A stretch of 64,000 nucleotides of DNA from Candidatus Proximibacter danicus (GTDB lineage Bacteria; Pseudomonadota; Gammaproteobacteria; Burkholderiales; Rhodocyclaceae), in assembly GCA_016710885.1 (NCBI GenBank), contig JADJUC010000007.1:62001-126000 (forward strand), in the 5' to 3' direction. The position numbers and the translations under genes are program-made. Of this stretch, positions 43,943-53,111 are shown in pieces (the first letter of the stretch is position 1; every line of letters begins with the position of its first letter). The notes below the pieces were generated by a model. That model saw only the letters and a program-made list of their open reading frames with translations, was not told the origin of the DNA and searched no databases.

Positions 43943-44951
43943 TCCGCGTAACGCTGCCCAACCCCACTCCGGGCCACGCAAACGGCCAGTAGAGTTGCTC
44001 CTGTCTCCGGTCGACAATCTGCACTTGGCAAACCTCTGTGGTGCGCTTGACGAGAATCTGCGACAGATCGAGGCGGCGCTAGACGTCACCATTGCCCGCC
44101 GTGGCGAGCGCTTCACCATCCATGGCGAATCCGAGTCGGCCGCGCGCTGCGCCGAAGCGCTGCAATATTTTTACGGGGTTGCGGGTAAAGATCTTTCGGT
44201 GGACGAGATCCAGCTCGGGCTGATCGAACTGCTCAACCGTCCGGTGCGCGGTCGCTCCGCGCAGGGCACGACGTCGCCGGCATTAATGACACGCAAGGCG
44301 GAACTGCATGGACGTACGCCGCGCCAGATCGAGTACCTGAAGCATATTCAGGAGCACGACATCACCTTTGGAACCGGCCCGGCCGGTACCGGCAAAACTT
44401 ATCTCGCGGTCGCCTGTGCCGTTGATGCCTTCGAACGGGAACTGGTTTCCCGCATCGTGCTGACGCGACCGGCGGTCGAGGCTGGCGAGCGCCTGGGTTT
44501 TCTGCCCGGAGATCTGGCGCAGAAGGTCGATCCCTATCTGCGCCCGCTTTATGACGCGCTCTACGACCTGATGGGTTTTGATCGGGTGATGAAGATGCTG
44601 GAAAAACAGGCCATCGAGATTGCCCCGCTGGCCTATATGCGCGGCCGTACGCTGAACCACGCGTTCATCATTCTTGATGAGGCGCAGAACACCACGCCGG
44701 AACAGATGAAGATGTTTCTCACCCGTATCGGCATCGGTGCCAAGGCCGTGATTACGGGCGACGTGACCCAGATCGATTTGCCCAAGGGGCAGAAAAGCGG
44801 CCTCATCGAGGCGCGTCGCATCCTGCACGAGGTGCGCGGGATTGCCTTCTCTGAATTTGCGGCTGAGGACGTCGTGCGTCACCCGCTCGTGGCGCGGATT
44901 GTTGCTGCCTATGAGGCGCAGACCAAACTTCAGGAGTCGGCAGCGAAATGA
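43932..44951 (+). CDS. phoH: PhoH-like ATPase
   Basis: 339 residues from the GTG at 43932, which overlaps the miaB stop by 11 bases; the frame extends further up but into miaB. Residues ~120-320 are a P-loop domain: Walker A FGTGPAGTGKTYLAVA, Walker B HAFIILDEAQNTTPEQ. The N-terminal ~100 residues (NLHLANLCGALDENLRQIEAAL) form a KH-like RNA-binding region. Members link to RNA handling in ribosome maturation; it is typically next to ybeY, as here. It overlaps ybeY by 4 bases. Confidence 0.93.
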   Translation: MKADPRNAAQPHSGPRKRPVELLLSPVDNLHLANLCGALDENLRQIEAALDVTIARRGERFTIHGESESAARCAEALQYFYGVAGKDLSVDEIQLGLIELLNRPVRGRSAQGTTSPALMTRKAELHGRTPRQIEYLKHIQEHDITFGTGPAGTGKTYLAVACAVDAFERELVSRIVLTRPAVEAGERLGFLPGDLAQKVDPYLRPLYDALYDLMGFDRVMKMLEKQAIEIAPLAYMRGRTLNHAFIILDEAQNTTPEQMKMFLTRIGIGAKAVITGDVTQIDLPKGQKSGLIEARRILHEVRGIAFSEFAAEDVVRHPLVARIVAAYEAQTKLQESAAK

Positions 44952-45403
44952 AAATTCCGGGCCGGAAAATTTCAAATCGACTCAATCTCTCGGTGCAATA
45001 CGCCTGTAATGCAGCGGGGCTACCCTCGCGAGCTCAGGTTCGCCTGTGGGCGCGCGCGGCGCTGGCAGGTGGCGGTCAGGTGACCGTGCGCTACGTCGAT
45101 AGCGATGAAAGTCAGACCCTTAACCACGATTATCGCGGCAAGGATTACGCCACCAACGTGCTCTCCTTCGTCTATGACGATGACCCGTTGACGGTGGGCG
45201 ATCTTGTTATCTGCGCCCCGGTCGTGGTTCGCGAGGCGCTGGAGCAAAAGCGCGCGCCGGAGGCCCATCATGCCCATCTGGTCGTGCATGGTATGCTTCA
45301 TCTGCAAGGGTATGACCATGAAACTGGCGAGCAGGATGCGCGGATCATGGAGGATCGTGAACGCGAAATTCTGGCGAGCCTCGGTTACCCGGACCCATAT
45401 TAG
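44948..45403 (+). CDS. ybeY: Endoribonuclease YbeY
   Basis: 151 residues. The zinc motif is HLVVHGMLHLQGYDHETGEQD, with the three conserved His (HGxLHLxGYDH). N-terminal VTVRYVDSDESQTLNHDYRGKDYATNVLSF is family-typical. YbeY processes the 3' end of 16S rRNA and takes part in ribosome quality control. It is translationally coupled to phoH and followed 19 bases later by the CorC gene. Confidence 0.96.
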   Translation: MKIPGRKISNRLNLSVQYACNAAGLPSRAQVRLWARAALAGGGQVTVRYVDSDESQTLNHDYRGKDYATNVLSFVYDDDPLTVGDLVICAPVVVREALEQKRAPEAHHAHLVVHGMLHLQGYDHETGEQDARIMEDREREILASLGYPDPY

Positions 45404-45422
45404 TCGAGAATCGTTTCCCTCA

Positions 45423-46271
45423 ATGGACAGTTCCAGCAGCAAACCGACATTTTTTGAGCGTCTTTCGACCCTGCTTCTGCGTGAGCCGGAAGATCGCGAG
45501 CAGTTGATTCAACTCCTCCACTCTGCTTTCGAGCGCAACCTGCTTGATGCTGATGCCCTGTCGATTACCGAGGGGGCGTTGTCTGCCTCCGAAACCTCGG
45601 TGCGCGATGTCATGGTGCCGAGTGCTCAGATGGATACCCTCGATATCGGCCACTCGCTCAACGATATCGTTCGTCAGGTCATCCGAACTGCACACTCACG
45701 GTTTCCTGTACATGACGGGAATCGCGACAACGTGATCGGCATCCTGCTGGCCAAGGATCTGTTGCGCATGCAGCACGAGGCCAGCTTCAACCTGCACGAT
45801 TGGTTGCGTCCGGCGGTCTTTATCCCCGAATCGAAGCGGCTCAATGTGTTGTTGCGTGAATTCCGTGTGTCGCGTAACCACATGGCGGTGGTGGTTGACG
45901 AATACGGCGGCGTCGCAGGCCTCGTCACCATTGAAGATGTGCTCGAACAGATCGTCGGCGATATCGAGGATGAATACGATTTCGACGAAACCGAGGACAA
46001 CATCCGTATCGACCAGTCCGGCCGCTATCGCGTCAAGGCGCAAACTGAAGTCGCTGATTTCAACGCGGCTTTTGGCACCGCCCTGCACGCCGAGGATGTC
46101 GATACCATCGGCGGCCTGATTCTCAACCACCTCGGCCGGGTGCCCAAGCGCAACGAATCGGTCGATCTGGCAAACCTGCGGTTCCGGGTCTTGCGCGCTG
46201 ACAGTCGTCGCCTCTATACCCTCCTCATCGAAAAAATGTCGCCAGTGACAGGCGATACCGTGGCGGAGTGA
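45423..46271 (+). CDS. corC: CorC/HlyC-family transporter-associated protein
   Basis: 282 residues from the ATG at 45423; the open frame upstream overlaps ybeY and is a shadow. Two CBS domains (VRDVMVPSAQMDTL to MAVVVDEYGGVAGLVTIEDVLEQIVG) are followed by the C-terminal CorC_HlyC domain (ADFNAAFGTALHAEDVDTIGG). It binds adenine nucleotides and affects magnesium/cobalt handling; there is no membrane part. Gene order ybeY-corC-lnt is conserved in proteobacteria. Confidence 0.93.
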   Translation: MDSSSSKPTFFERLSTLLLREPEDREQLIQLLHSAFERNLLDADALSITEGALSASETSVRDVMVPSAQMDTLDIGHSLNDIVRQVIRTAHSRFPVHDGNRDNVIGILLAKDLLRMQHEASFNLHDWLRPAVFIPESKRLNVLLREFRVSRNHMAVVVDEYGGVAGLVTIEDVLEQIVGDIEDEYDFDETEDNIRIDQSGRYRVKAQTEVADFNAAFGTALHAEDVDTIGGLILNHLGRVPKRNESVDLANLRFRVLRADSRRLYTLLIEKMSPVTGDTVAE

Positions 46272-48160
46272 CGCCCCCCTTCTCCTGGATGATTCGCTTG
46301 CTGGCCGCTGCTGTTCTCGGTGCGGCCAGCGTGTTGGCCTTTGCCCCATTCGGTTGGTATGTCCTGGCGTGGCTCACGCTGGCGGGGCTTTTTGCGTTAC
46401 TGCGCGGCGCCACGGGAATCAGACAAGGCGGCCTGCTCGGGTTTGCTTTTGGCTGTGGCTGGTTTGGCGCCGGCACTTCCTGGGTCTATGTCAGTCTCTC
46501 GATTTTTGGCGGTCTGCCGCCGCCGATAGCAGGTGTCGCCACATTGCTTTTCTGCATGCTGCTGGCCGTATTTCCGGCCCTGGCCGCTGCATTTTTCGTC
46601 CGCTTTCGCCCGCCTGGCGCACTGGCGCAGGCTTGCCTTTTTGCGGCGCTCTGGGCGCTGACCGAATGGGCGCGTAGCTGGGTTTTCACCGGGTTCCCGT
46701 GGCTGTCGGTGGGTTACTCGCAGTCGCCGCCCAGCCCCTTCGCCGGCTTTGCGCCGCTGCTCGGTGTTTATGGCGTGTCCTTGCTGACCGCCTTGTTCGC
46801 AGCGCTGGCGGTTGCGCAGGGGGCAGCTGTGGCGTTGTCGCGACGTGCGGGTCTGTGGCTGCTGACAATCTGTTTGCTCGGTGCCGGCGTTGGCTTGCGG
46901 ACCATCCAGTGGACCGAACCGCTGGGCGCACCGACCAAGGTGGCGCTGTTGCAGGGCAACGTGCCGCAGGATCTGAAATGGCGTCCGGAGAAACTGACCG
47001 ATTCGCTGGCCATCTACGGCGAGCTGATGCGGGCGCATCCAGCTGAACTGACCGTACTGCCGGAAACGGCGATCCCCACCTTCCTCGATCAATTGCCGCG
47101 CCCCTACCTCGAAATGCTGCTCAACCACGCGCTGGCGCAGCAGGGCGACCTGCTCTTCGGCGTGGCGGTGGGCGATGGCCGGCAATACGCCAATGCTGCC
47201 GTCAGCATCGGCGTGTCGCCAACGCAGCTCTACAACAAGTCGCACCTCGTGCCTTTCGGCGAATTCGTGCCGCCGGGTTTTCAGTGGTTCCTCGACATGA
47301 TGCGTATCCCGATGTCGGCCTTCACGCCCGGGCCGGATCGTCAGGACCCGATGGAAATCGCTGGCCAGAAAGTGGCCATCAACATCTGCTACGAAGACGT
47401 CTTCGGCGCCGAAATCATCCGTGCGCTGCCGCAGGCAACGATGCTCATCAACCTCTCCAACACCGCCTGGTTCGGCGATTCGCTGGCGCAGCCGCAGCAC
47501 CTGCAGATCGCCCAGATGCGGGCGCTGGAGACCGGTCGACCGATGCTGCGTGCAACCAATACCGGCATGACGGCGGTTGTTGCTCCCGATGGCGCGGTGC
47601 TGGCCGTTCTGCCACCAGCAAAACCTAGTAAAATCACCCTCTTTGAAATTCCGGAAAGCCGAGAGTCGATTTATGCCTACCTTCCAGGAAGTGATCCTGC
47701 GACTGCAGCAATTTTGGGACAAACAGGGCTGCGCGCTGCTGCAACCCTACGACATCGAAGTCGGTGCTGGCACCTTCCACACCGCCACCTTTCTGCGTGC
47801 GATCGGCCCGGAACCGTGGAACGCCGCCTACGTGCAGCCCTCGCGCCGGCCGAAGGATGGCCGCTACGGCGAGAACCCGAACCGCCTGCAGCACTACTAC
47901 CAGTACCAGGTGGTGCTCAAACCCTCGCCCTTGAACATCCAGGAGCTCTACCTGCAGTCGCTGGAAGCGCTCGGCATCAACCTCAAGGAACACGACATCC
48001 GCTTCGTCGAGGACGACTGGGAATCGCCGACGCTCGGCGCCTGGGGCCTCGGCTGGGAAGTGTGGCTGGACGGCATGGAAGTAACGCAGTTCACCTACTT
48101 CCAGGAAGTCGGCTCGCTGACCTGCAAGCCGGTGCTCGGCGAAATCACCTACGGCCTTGA
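46268..48160 (+). CDS. lnt: Apolipoprotein N-acyltransferase, C-terminus replaced by read-through
   Basis: Residues 1 to ~450 are a normal Lnt. About six transmembrane helices come first, then a nitrilase-like domain with E266 (LPETAIP), K324 (NKSHLVPFGEFVP) and C374 (NICYEDVFG), matching the E. coli triad. After residue ~450 (VLAVLPP) the usual final ~50 residues, including the last transmembrane helix, are missing; instead the frame runs through the glyQ leader and glyQ in another frame, giving 630 residues. The recognisable gene ends at about 47620. It acylates lipoprotein N-termini in the inner membrane. A deletion or assembly join is likely. Confidence 0.8.
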   Translation: MTPPFSWMIRLLAAAVLGAASVLAFAPFGWYVLAWLTLAGLFALLRGATGIRQGGLLGFAFGCGWFGAGTSWVYVSLSIFGGLPPPIAGVATLLFCMLLAVFPALAAAFFVRFRPPGALAQACLFAALWALTEWARSWVFTGFPWLSVGYSQSPPSPFAGFAPLLGVYGVSLLTALFAALAVAQGAAVALSRRAGLWLLTICLLGAGVGLRTIQWTEPLGAPTKVALLQGNVPQDLKWRPEKLTDSLAIYGELMRAHPAELTVLPETAIPTFLDQLPRPYLEMLLNHALAQQGDLLFGVAVGDGRQYANAAVSIGVSPTQLYNKSHLVPFGEFVPPGFQWFLDMMRIPMSAFTPGPDRQDPMEIAGQKVAINICYEDVFGAEIIRALPQATMLINLSNTAWFGDSLAQPQHLQIAQMRALETGRPMLRATNTGMTAVVAPDGAVLAVLPPAKPSKITLFEIPESRESIYAYLPGSDPATAAILGQTGLRAAATLRHRSRCWHLPHRHLSACDRPGTVERRLRAALAPAEGWPLRREPEPPAALLPVPGGAQTLALEHPGALPAVAGSARHQPQGTRHPLRRGRLGIADARRLGPRLGSVAGRHGSNAVHLLPGSRLADLQAGARRNHLRP

Positions 48161-48581
48161 ACGCCTGGCGATGTACCTGCAAGGCGTCGAGAACGTCTAT
48201 GACCTGGTCTGGGCCGAAGGACCGGGCTACCGCATCACCTACGGCGACGTCTATCACCAGAACGAGGTCGAGCAGTCGAAGTACAACTTCGAGCACTCCA
48301 ACGTCGAGATGCTGTTCCGCCACTTCAGCGAACATGAATCCGAAGCCAAGCGCCTGATGGCCGCCGAACTGGCCCTGCCGGCCTTCGAACAGGTGATGAA
48401 GTGTTCGCACACCTTCAACCTGCTTGACGCCCGCGGTGCCATCTCGGTCACCGAGCGTGCCGCCTATATCGGCCGCGTCCGCGCGCTGGCGCGCGAAGTC
48501 GCGCAGGCCTACTACAACTCGCGTGAAGCCCTCGGCTTCCCCATGGCGAGCGCACAGAACTGCGCCGTGGAGGGCAAGTAA
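47673..48581 (+). CDS. glyQ: Glycyl-tRNA synthetase alpha subunit
   Basis: 302 residues from the ATG at 47673 (TFQEVILRLQQFWDKQGCALLQPYD), the conserved N-terminus; the open frame extends upstream into lnt and is not homologous. Class II motif 2 region (PRRPKDGRYGENPNRLQHYYQYQV) and the adenylate-site GLERLAMYLQGV are present. It catalyses glycine activation with GlyS as an alpha2-beta2 enzyme. GlyS starts at the next base after the stop. Confidence 0.97.
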   Translation: MPTFQEVILRLQQFWDKQGCALLQPYDIEVGAGTFHTATFLRAIGPEPWNAAYVQPSRRPKDGRYGENPNRLQHYYQYQVVLKPSPLNIQELYLQSLEALGINLKEHDIRFVEDDWESPTLGAWGLGWEVWLDGMEVTQFTYFQEVGSLTCKPVLGEITYGLERLAMYLQGVENVYDLVWAEGPGYRITYGDVYHQNEVEQSKYNFEHSNVEMLFRHFSEHESEAKRLMAAELALPAFEQVMKCSHTFNLLDARGAISVTERAAYIGRVRALAREVAQAYYNSREALGFPMASAQNCAVEGK

Positions 48582-50666
48582 ATGAACAAGACCCTGTTGA
48601 TAGAACTCCGTACCGAGGAATTGCCGCCGAAAGCGCTGGCAAAACTCGGCGAAGTCTTTGCCGCTGGCGTCCATGCTGGCCTTTCCGATCGCAATCTGGT
48701 GCAGGCCGGTGGCGACTACAAGTGGTTCGCCACGCCGCGCCGTCTGGCGATTCAGGTGCCGGCCGTACTGGCCGAGGCGCCGGATGCCAAGGTGCACGAG
48801 AAGATCATGCCGGTTTCGGTGGCACTCGATGCTGCCGGCAACCCCTCGCCCGCGTTGCTGAAAAAGCTGGAGGCCAAGGGCATCCCGGCGTCGGAAGTGG
48901 CGAAGTTCGAGAAGCGCATGGACGGCAAGTCGGAGACCTTCTTTTACGAAGCCACGGTCAAGGGCGTCAAGCTTGAGAATGTGCTCGGCCAGATCGTCGG
49001 CGAGGCGCTGAAGAAGCTGCCGATCCCGAAGGTGATGCGCTGGGGCGATTCCGATGTGCAGTTCGTGCGTCCGGTGCATGGTCTGGTGATGTTGCACGGC
49101 GAACATGTCGTTTCGGGCGAAGTGCTTGGCTTGAAGAGCGGCAACACCACGCTCGGCCATCGCTTCCTGTCGGACGGCGCTATCGTGCTGGCGTCGGCCG
49201 ACGAATACGAAACCAAGCTTGAATCCGTGGGCAAGGCAGTGGTTTCCTTTGCCCGCCGCCGCGACATCATCGCCAAAGCGTTGCAGGCCAAGGCCGACGA
49301 GCTGGGCGCCAAGGTCAAGCTGATCGACGCGCTGGTCGATGAAGTGACGGCACTGGTCGAATGGCCAGTGATCTACGTCAGCGAGTTCGAGTCCGAATAC
49401 CTCGAAGTGCCGCAGGAATGCCTGATCCTGACCATGCAGGCTAACCAGAAGTACTTCCCGTTGTTTGACGCCAATGGAAAGCTGCAGAACCGTTTCCTGA
49501 TCGTCTCCAACATGGCGGTTGCAGATCCGACCAATATCATCACCGGCAATGCGCGCGTCGTCCGTCCGCGTCTTTCGGACGCGCGTTTCTTCTTCGAGCA
49601 GGACAAGAAGAACGGTTTCGTGTCGCGTGCGATGAAGCTTGGTTCGGTCGTCTATCACAACAAACTTGGCTCGCTCGGCGATCGCGCGCAGCGTCTGGGC
49701 GTTGTGGCGGCTTTTGTTGCCGACAAGCTCGGTGCCGATACGAACCAGGCACGCAATGCCGGCCTGCTGTGCAAGGTTGATCTGCTCACCGACATGGTTG
49801 GCGAGTTCCCCGAACTGCAGGGCATCATGGGGCGTTACTACGCCCAGCACGAAGGCGCCAAGCCGGATGTGGCTGAGGCGATGGAACAACACTATCGCCC
49901 ACGTTTCGCGGGGGATGTGCTGCCGGAAAGCAACGTTTCCTGCGCGGTTGCGCTGGCCGACAAGCTCGATGCGCTGGTCGGTTTCTTCGGTATCGGCCAG
50001 GTGCCGACCGGCGACAAGGACCCCTTCGGCCTGCGCCGTGCAGCGCTTGGCGTGCTGCGCATCCTGATGGAAAACCCCCTGCCGTTGGACCTTGCCGAGC
50101 TGATTGCCGAGACGGCCAAGGCATTCCCGACGGGCATGCTTGCCGCTGCCGGGTTCGAAGCGCAAGTGCACGATTTCATGCTCGATCGTCTGCGCGGCTA
50201 CCTGCGTGACGCAGGCCATGCCCAAGATGCCGTCGAGGCCGTACTGGTTCAGCGTCCGACGCGTATCGACCTGGTCCCGGCCAAGCTTGAAGCCGTGAAG
50301 AGATTCGTTGCACACGATGCTGCACTGGCGCTGGCGGCCGCCAACAAGCGGATCGGCAACATCCTGAAGAAGGCCGAAGGCGCCATTCCGGAACCCGATG
50401 TCGCATTGCTGCAGGAAGCCGCCGAGAAGGCGCTGTTCGAGCGCGTCATCCAGTTGGCGCCGCTGGTCAAATCGCATGTTACCAACGGCGACTACACCGA
50501 TGCGCTGCTCGCGCTGTCAGGCGTTCGTGCCGAAGTCGATCGCTTCTTCGACGAGGTGATGGTCAACGTCGATGAACCGCTCGTCCGTGCCAATCGTCTT
50601 GGTTTGCTCAAGGCCTTGTTCGACCAGTTGAATGCGGTTGCCGACATTTCGAAGCTTGCCGTATGA
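48582..50666 (+). CDS. glyS: Glycyl-tRNA synthetase beta subunit
   Basis: 694 residues. It begins with KTLLIELRTEELPPKALAKLGE, the standard GlyS N-terminus, and contains the HD-like and tRNA-anticodon regions ending in VMVNVDEPLVRANRLGLLKAL. It recognises the tRNA and pairs with GlyQ. Its frame is intact; a 947-codon antisense frame across this region is a shadow. The stop overlaps the gmhB ATG by 4 bases. Confidence 0.97.
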   Translation: MNKTLLIELRTEELPPKALAKLGEVFAAGVHAGLSDRNLVQAGGDYKWFATPRRLAIQVPAVLAEAPDAKVHEKIMPVSVALDAAGNPSPALLKKLEAKGIPASEVAKFEKRMDGKSETFFYEATVKGVKLENVLGQIVGEALKKLPIPKVMRWGDSDVQFVRPVHGLVMLHGEHVVSGEVLGLKSGNTTLGHRFLSDGAIVLASADEYETKLESVGKAVVSFARRRDIIAKALQAKADELGAKVKLIDALVDEVTALVEWPVIYVSEFESEYLEVPQECLILTMQANQKYFPLFDANGKLQNRFLIVSNMAVADPTNIITGNARVVRPRLSDARFFFEQDKKNGFVSRAMKLGSVVYHNKLGSLGDRAQRLGVVAAFVADKLGADTNQARNAGLLCKVDLLTDMVGEFPELQGIMGRYYAQHEGAKPDVAEAMEQHYRPRFAGDVLPESNVSCAVALADKLDALVGFFGIGQVPTGDKDPFGLRRAALGVLRILMENPLPLDLAELIAETAKAFPTGMLAAAGFEAQVHDFMLDRLRGYLRDAGHAQDAVEAVLVQRPTRIDLVPAKLEAVKRFVAHDAALALAAANKRIGNILKKAEGAIPEPDVALLQEAAEKALFERVIQLAPLVKSHVTNGDYTDALLALSGVRAEVDRFFDEVMVNVDEPLVRANRLGLLKALFDQLNAVADISKLAV

Positions 50667-51196
50667 AAATCGTCATCCTCGATCGCGACGGCGTCATCAA
50701 CTTCGATTCGCCGCATTACATCAAGTCACCGGCCGAGTGGAAACCCATTCCGGGGAGTCTGGAGGCAATCGCGCGCCTCAACCAGGCGGGCTACCGTGTT
50801 GTTGTCGCCACCAACCAGTCGGGGGTCGGCCGCGGCCTGTTCGACATGGATACGCTCAACGCGATTCACGAAAAAATGCACAAGGCGGCTGCGGCCGTCG
50901 GGGCGCGTATCGATACCGTGTTCTTCTGCCCGCATGCTGCTGACTCCAGTTGCGATTGCCGCAAGCCGAAGCCCGGAATGTTCGAGCGCATCGCAGCCTG
51001 TTACAACGTTGATCTGGTCGGCGTGCCGGCCGTTGGTGATTCGCTGCGCGACCTGCAGGCAGCAGATTCTGCCGGGGCTTTGCCGATGCTGGTACTGACT
51101 GGCAAAGGCGAGAAGACGCAGGCGGATGGTGGATTGCCGGCGGATACGCTGGTGTTCAAGGATCTCGCCGCCGTCGTTGACGACCTGATCTCCTGA
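50663..51196 (+). CDS. gmhB: D-glycero-beta-D-manno-heptose-1,7-bisphosphate 7-phosphatase
   Basis: 177 residues. The HAD nucleophile motif is MKIVILDRDGVINFDS, the second motif is VVVATNQSG and a Cys-rich zinc site reads CPHAADSSCDCRKPKPGM. GDSLRDLQAADSAG holds the late acidic pair. It dephosphorylates the heptose intermediate of LPS core synthesis. It begins inside the glyS stop (ATGA) and precedes plsC by one base, so it belongs to this rightward cluster. Confidence 0.94.
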   Translation: MKIVILDRDGVINFDSPHYIKSPAEWKPIPGSLEAIARLNQAGYRVVVATNQSGVGRGLFDMDTLNAIHEKMHKAAAAVGARIDTVFFCPHAADSSCDCRKPKPGMFERIAACYNVDLVGVPAVGDSLRDLQAADSAGALPMLVLTGKGEKTQADGGLPADTLVFKDLAAVVDDLIS

Positions 51197-51197
51197 T

Positions 51198-51947
51198 ATG
51201 CACCTGATTCGCTCCGTCTTTTTCCTGCTGCTTGTCGTGCTGTGGACGATGCTCTTTGGCACCCTGGTTGTCGTTGGTCTGGTGCTTCCCCTGCTGGTCC
51301 GTTTTCGTATCATCTGGTACTACCGGCGCGGCTTCATGTGGCTGGCGCAAAACATTCTCGGCATAACGCATGAAGTGCGCGGCCGGGAGAACCTGCCGGT
51401 GGAACCGGCGGTGATTCTTTCCAAGCACCAGTCGGCCTGGGAAACCGTGGCCCTGCAGGATCTGGTGCCGGAAGATACCTATTGCGTCTTCGTTCTCAAG
51501 AAAGAGCTGCTCAAGCTGCCTTTCTTCGGCTGGGGGCTGGCGGCTCTGCAGTCTATTTCCATCGATCGTGCTGCTGGACGCGAGGCGCTGAATCAGGTGG
51601 TCGCGCAAGGCGCCGATCGTCTGCAGCGCGGGTTCTGGATCATCCTGTTTCCAGAAGGCACGCGCGTTGCGCCCGGCGAAACCCGGCGCTACAAGCAGGG
51701 CGGCGCCTATCTGGCGTCGAAGACCGGGGCGAAGGTCGTGCCGGTGGCGCACAATGCCGGCGAATACTGGCCGCGCAATGCCTTCATCAAGCACCCGGGG
51801 CACGTCGTCGTCAGCATCGGCCCGGCCATCGATGCCACCGGTCTTTCGCAGGATGAAATCAACGCGCGCACTGAAGCCTGGATCGAGGCGGAAATGCGCC
51901 GCATCTCCCCTCATCGATATCCGGATGCCGACAAGGCCAGCATCTGA
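51198..51947 (+). CDS. plsC: 1-acyl-sn-glycerol-3-phosphate acyltransferase
   Basis: 249 residues. One or two transmembrane segments lie in the first 45 residues. The acyltransferase box reads SKHQSAWETVAL, with Glu where the family HX4D has Asp. FPEGTRVAPGETRRYKQGG is motif III and VPVAHNAG motif IV. It converts lysophosphatidic acid to phosphatidic acid in the inner membrane. Its end overlaps the YgjP-like gene by 23 bases. Confidence 0.93.
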   Translation: MHLIRSVFFLLLVVLWTMLFGTLVVVGLVLPLLVRFRIIWYYRRGFMWLAQNILGITHEVRGRENLPVEPAVILSKHQSAWETVALQDLVPEDTYCVFVLKKELLKLPFFGWGLAALQSISIDRAAGREALNQVVAQGADRLQRGFWIILFPEGTRVAPGETRRYKQGGAYLASKTGAKVVPVAHNAGEYWPRNAFIKHPGHVVVSIGPAIDATGLSQDEINARTEAWIEAEMRRISPHRYPDADKASI

Positions 51948-52716
51948 GTCCGTTGAAGCAACGGGCCTGACAGCTGGCCAGCTGCAGTTGCCGCTTGCGG
52001 GTGTTGGCATTGTCGCCGGCGAAGAGCCGCGCCGTATCACCCTGGGTGACCGCATTGTTCCGTATCTCCTGCGTCGTGGTCCCCGCCGTACCATCGGCTT
52101 GTCGATCGATCATCGGGGTTTGCGTGTCGGAGCGCCGCGACGCACCTCGCTGACAGAAGTCGAATCACTGATTCGGCGGCACAGCGAATGGGTGGTCGAG
52201 AAACTCGATGACTGGCGTACGCGCCGGCGCCCCGAGCCGGTGGCCCTGCGCGACGGTACGCGCATTCCATTTCTCGGAGGCGAACTTGAACTGCATCTGG
52301 CAGTTGGCTCCAATCGCGCCATCTGGGGGTTGGGGACGCTGACGCTTTGCCTCAAGCCGGGTGTGGCGCCGGGTGCCATTCTCGAAAAAGCCCTGCGCGA
52401 GCGCGCGCGCGAGCACTTCACCAGCCGCCTGGCACCGCTTGCCGCCACCGTCGGGGTGACGGTTCCGCCGCTTGCCCTTTCCTCAGCGCGTACGCGTTGG
52501 GGGAGTTGCAGTACGCGCAGCGGCATCCGCCTGAACTGGCGCCTGATCCATTTCCCCGAAGCGATCATTGACTATGTGGTCGTCCACGAACTTGCCCATT
52601 TGCGCCACATGAACCACAGTCCACGGTTCTGGGCGCTGGTGGAAAGTGTCTGTTGCGACTACCGGGCGGCTCGCGTAGCGCTGCAGCGCCTTGCAGCTCA
52701 TATTCCCCACTGGTAG
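51925..52716 (+). CDS. YgjP-like (DUF45) zinc metallopeptidase-domain protein
   Basis: 263 residues from the ATG at 51925, which overlaps plsC; the frame is open further upstream but only as a plsC shadow. The N-terminal half has a basic IPYLLRRGPRRTIGLSIDHRGLRVGAPRR and a helical WVVEKLDDW. The zinc motif is VVHELAHLRHMNHSPRFW, with the third His/Asp contact in the same helix. RWGSCSTRSGIRLNWRLIHFP precedes it, as in the family. The substrate is unknown. Second YgjP-type protein in the window (the other is at 26567). Confidence 0.9.
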   Translation: MPTRPASESVEATGLTAGQLQLPLAGVGIVAGEEPRRITLGDRIVPYLLRRGPRRTIGLSIDHRGLRVGAPRRTSLTEVESLIRRHSEWVVEKLDDWRTRRRPEPVALRDGTRIPFLGGELELHLAVGSNRAIWGLGTLTLCLKPGVAPGAILEKALRERAREHFTSRLAPLAATVGVTVPPLALSSARTRWGSCSTRSGIRLNWRLIHFPEAIIDYVVVHELAHLRHMNHSPRFWALVESVCCDYRAARVALQRLAAHIPHW

Positions 52717-52723
52717 AAATCCT

Positions 52724-53110
52724 ATGCGAATCCTGCACACCATGCTCCGCGTCGGCGACCTCGATCGCTCGATTTCCTTTTATACCGAAGTGCTCGGCAT
52801 GCGGCAGCTGCGCCGCAACGACTATCCCGAGGGCCGGTTCACATTGGCCTTTGTTGGTTACGGAGATGAGGCGGAGACCACCGTTCTCGAACTTACACAC
52901 AATTGGGACACGCCGGCTTATGAGCTTGGCACTGGCTTTGGCCATATAGCGCTGGCCGTACCCGATGCCTATGCCGCTTGTGAGACGATCCGCCAGCGCG
53001 GCGGCAAAGTGGTCCGCGAGGCCGGGCCGATGAAGCATGGCAGTACCGTTATCGCCTTTGTCGAAGACCCGGACGGTTACAAGATCGAGCTTATCCAGCG
53101 CAAGGACTGA
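52724..53110 (+). CDS. gloA: Lactoylglutathione lyase (glyoxalase I)
   Basis: 128 residues from the ATG at 52724; MRILHTMLRVGDLDRSISFY is the standard GloA start. Metal ligands are His in ILHTML, Glu in VLELTHNW, His in GFGHIALAV and Glu in YKIELIQ. It converts the methylglyoxal-glutathione adduct to S-lactoylglutathione. It lies 7 bases after the YgjP-like gene. Confidence 0.95.
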   Translation: MRILHTMLRVGDLDRSISFYTEVLGMRQLRRNDYPEGRFTLAFVGYGDEAETTVLELTHNWDTPAYELGTGFGHIALAVPDAYAACETIRQRGGKVVREAGPMKHGSTVIAFVEDPDGYKIELIQRKD

Positions 53111-53111
53111 A

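Noticed and set aside
47614..48160. A true Lnt fusion with a new 180-residue C-terminal domain
   Set aside because: The extra part is glyQ read in another frame, rich in Arg, Pro and Leu, with no fold; glyQ itself is certain.
47634..50477. A 947-codon open frame on the minus strand opposite glyQ/glyS
   Set aside because: It is fully antisense to two certain genes and has no domain-like pattern; long antisense frames are common at this GC content and codon bias.
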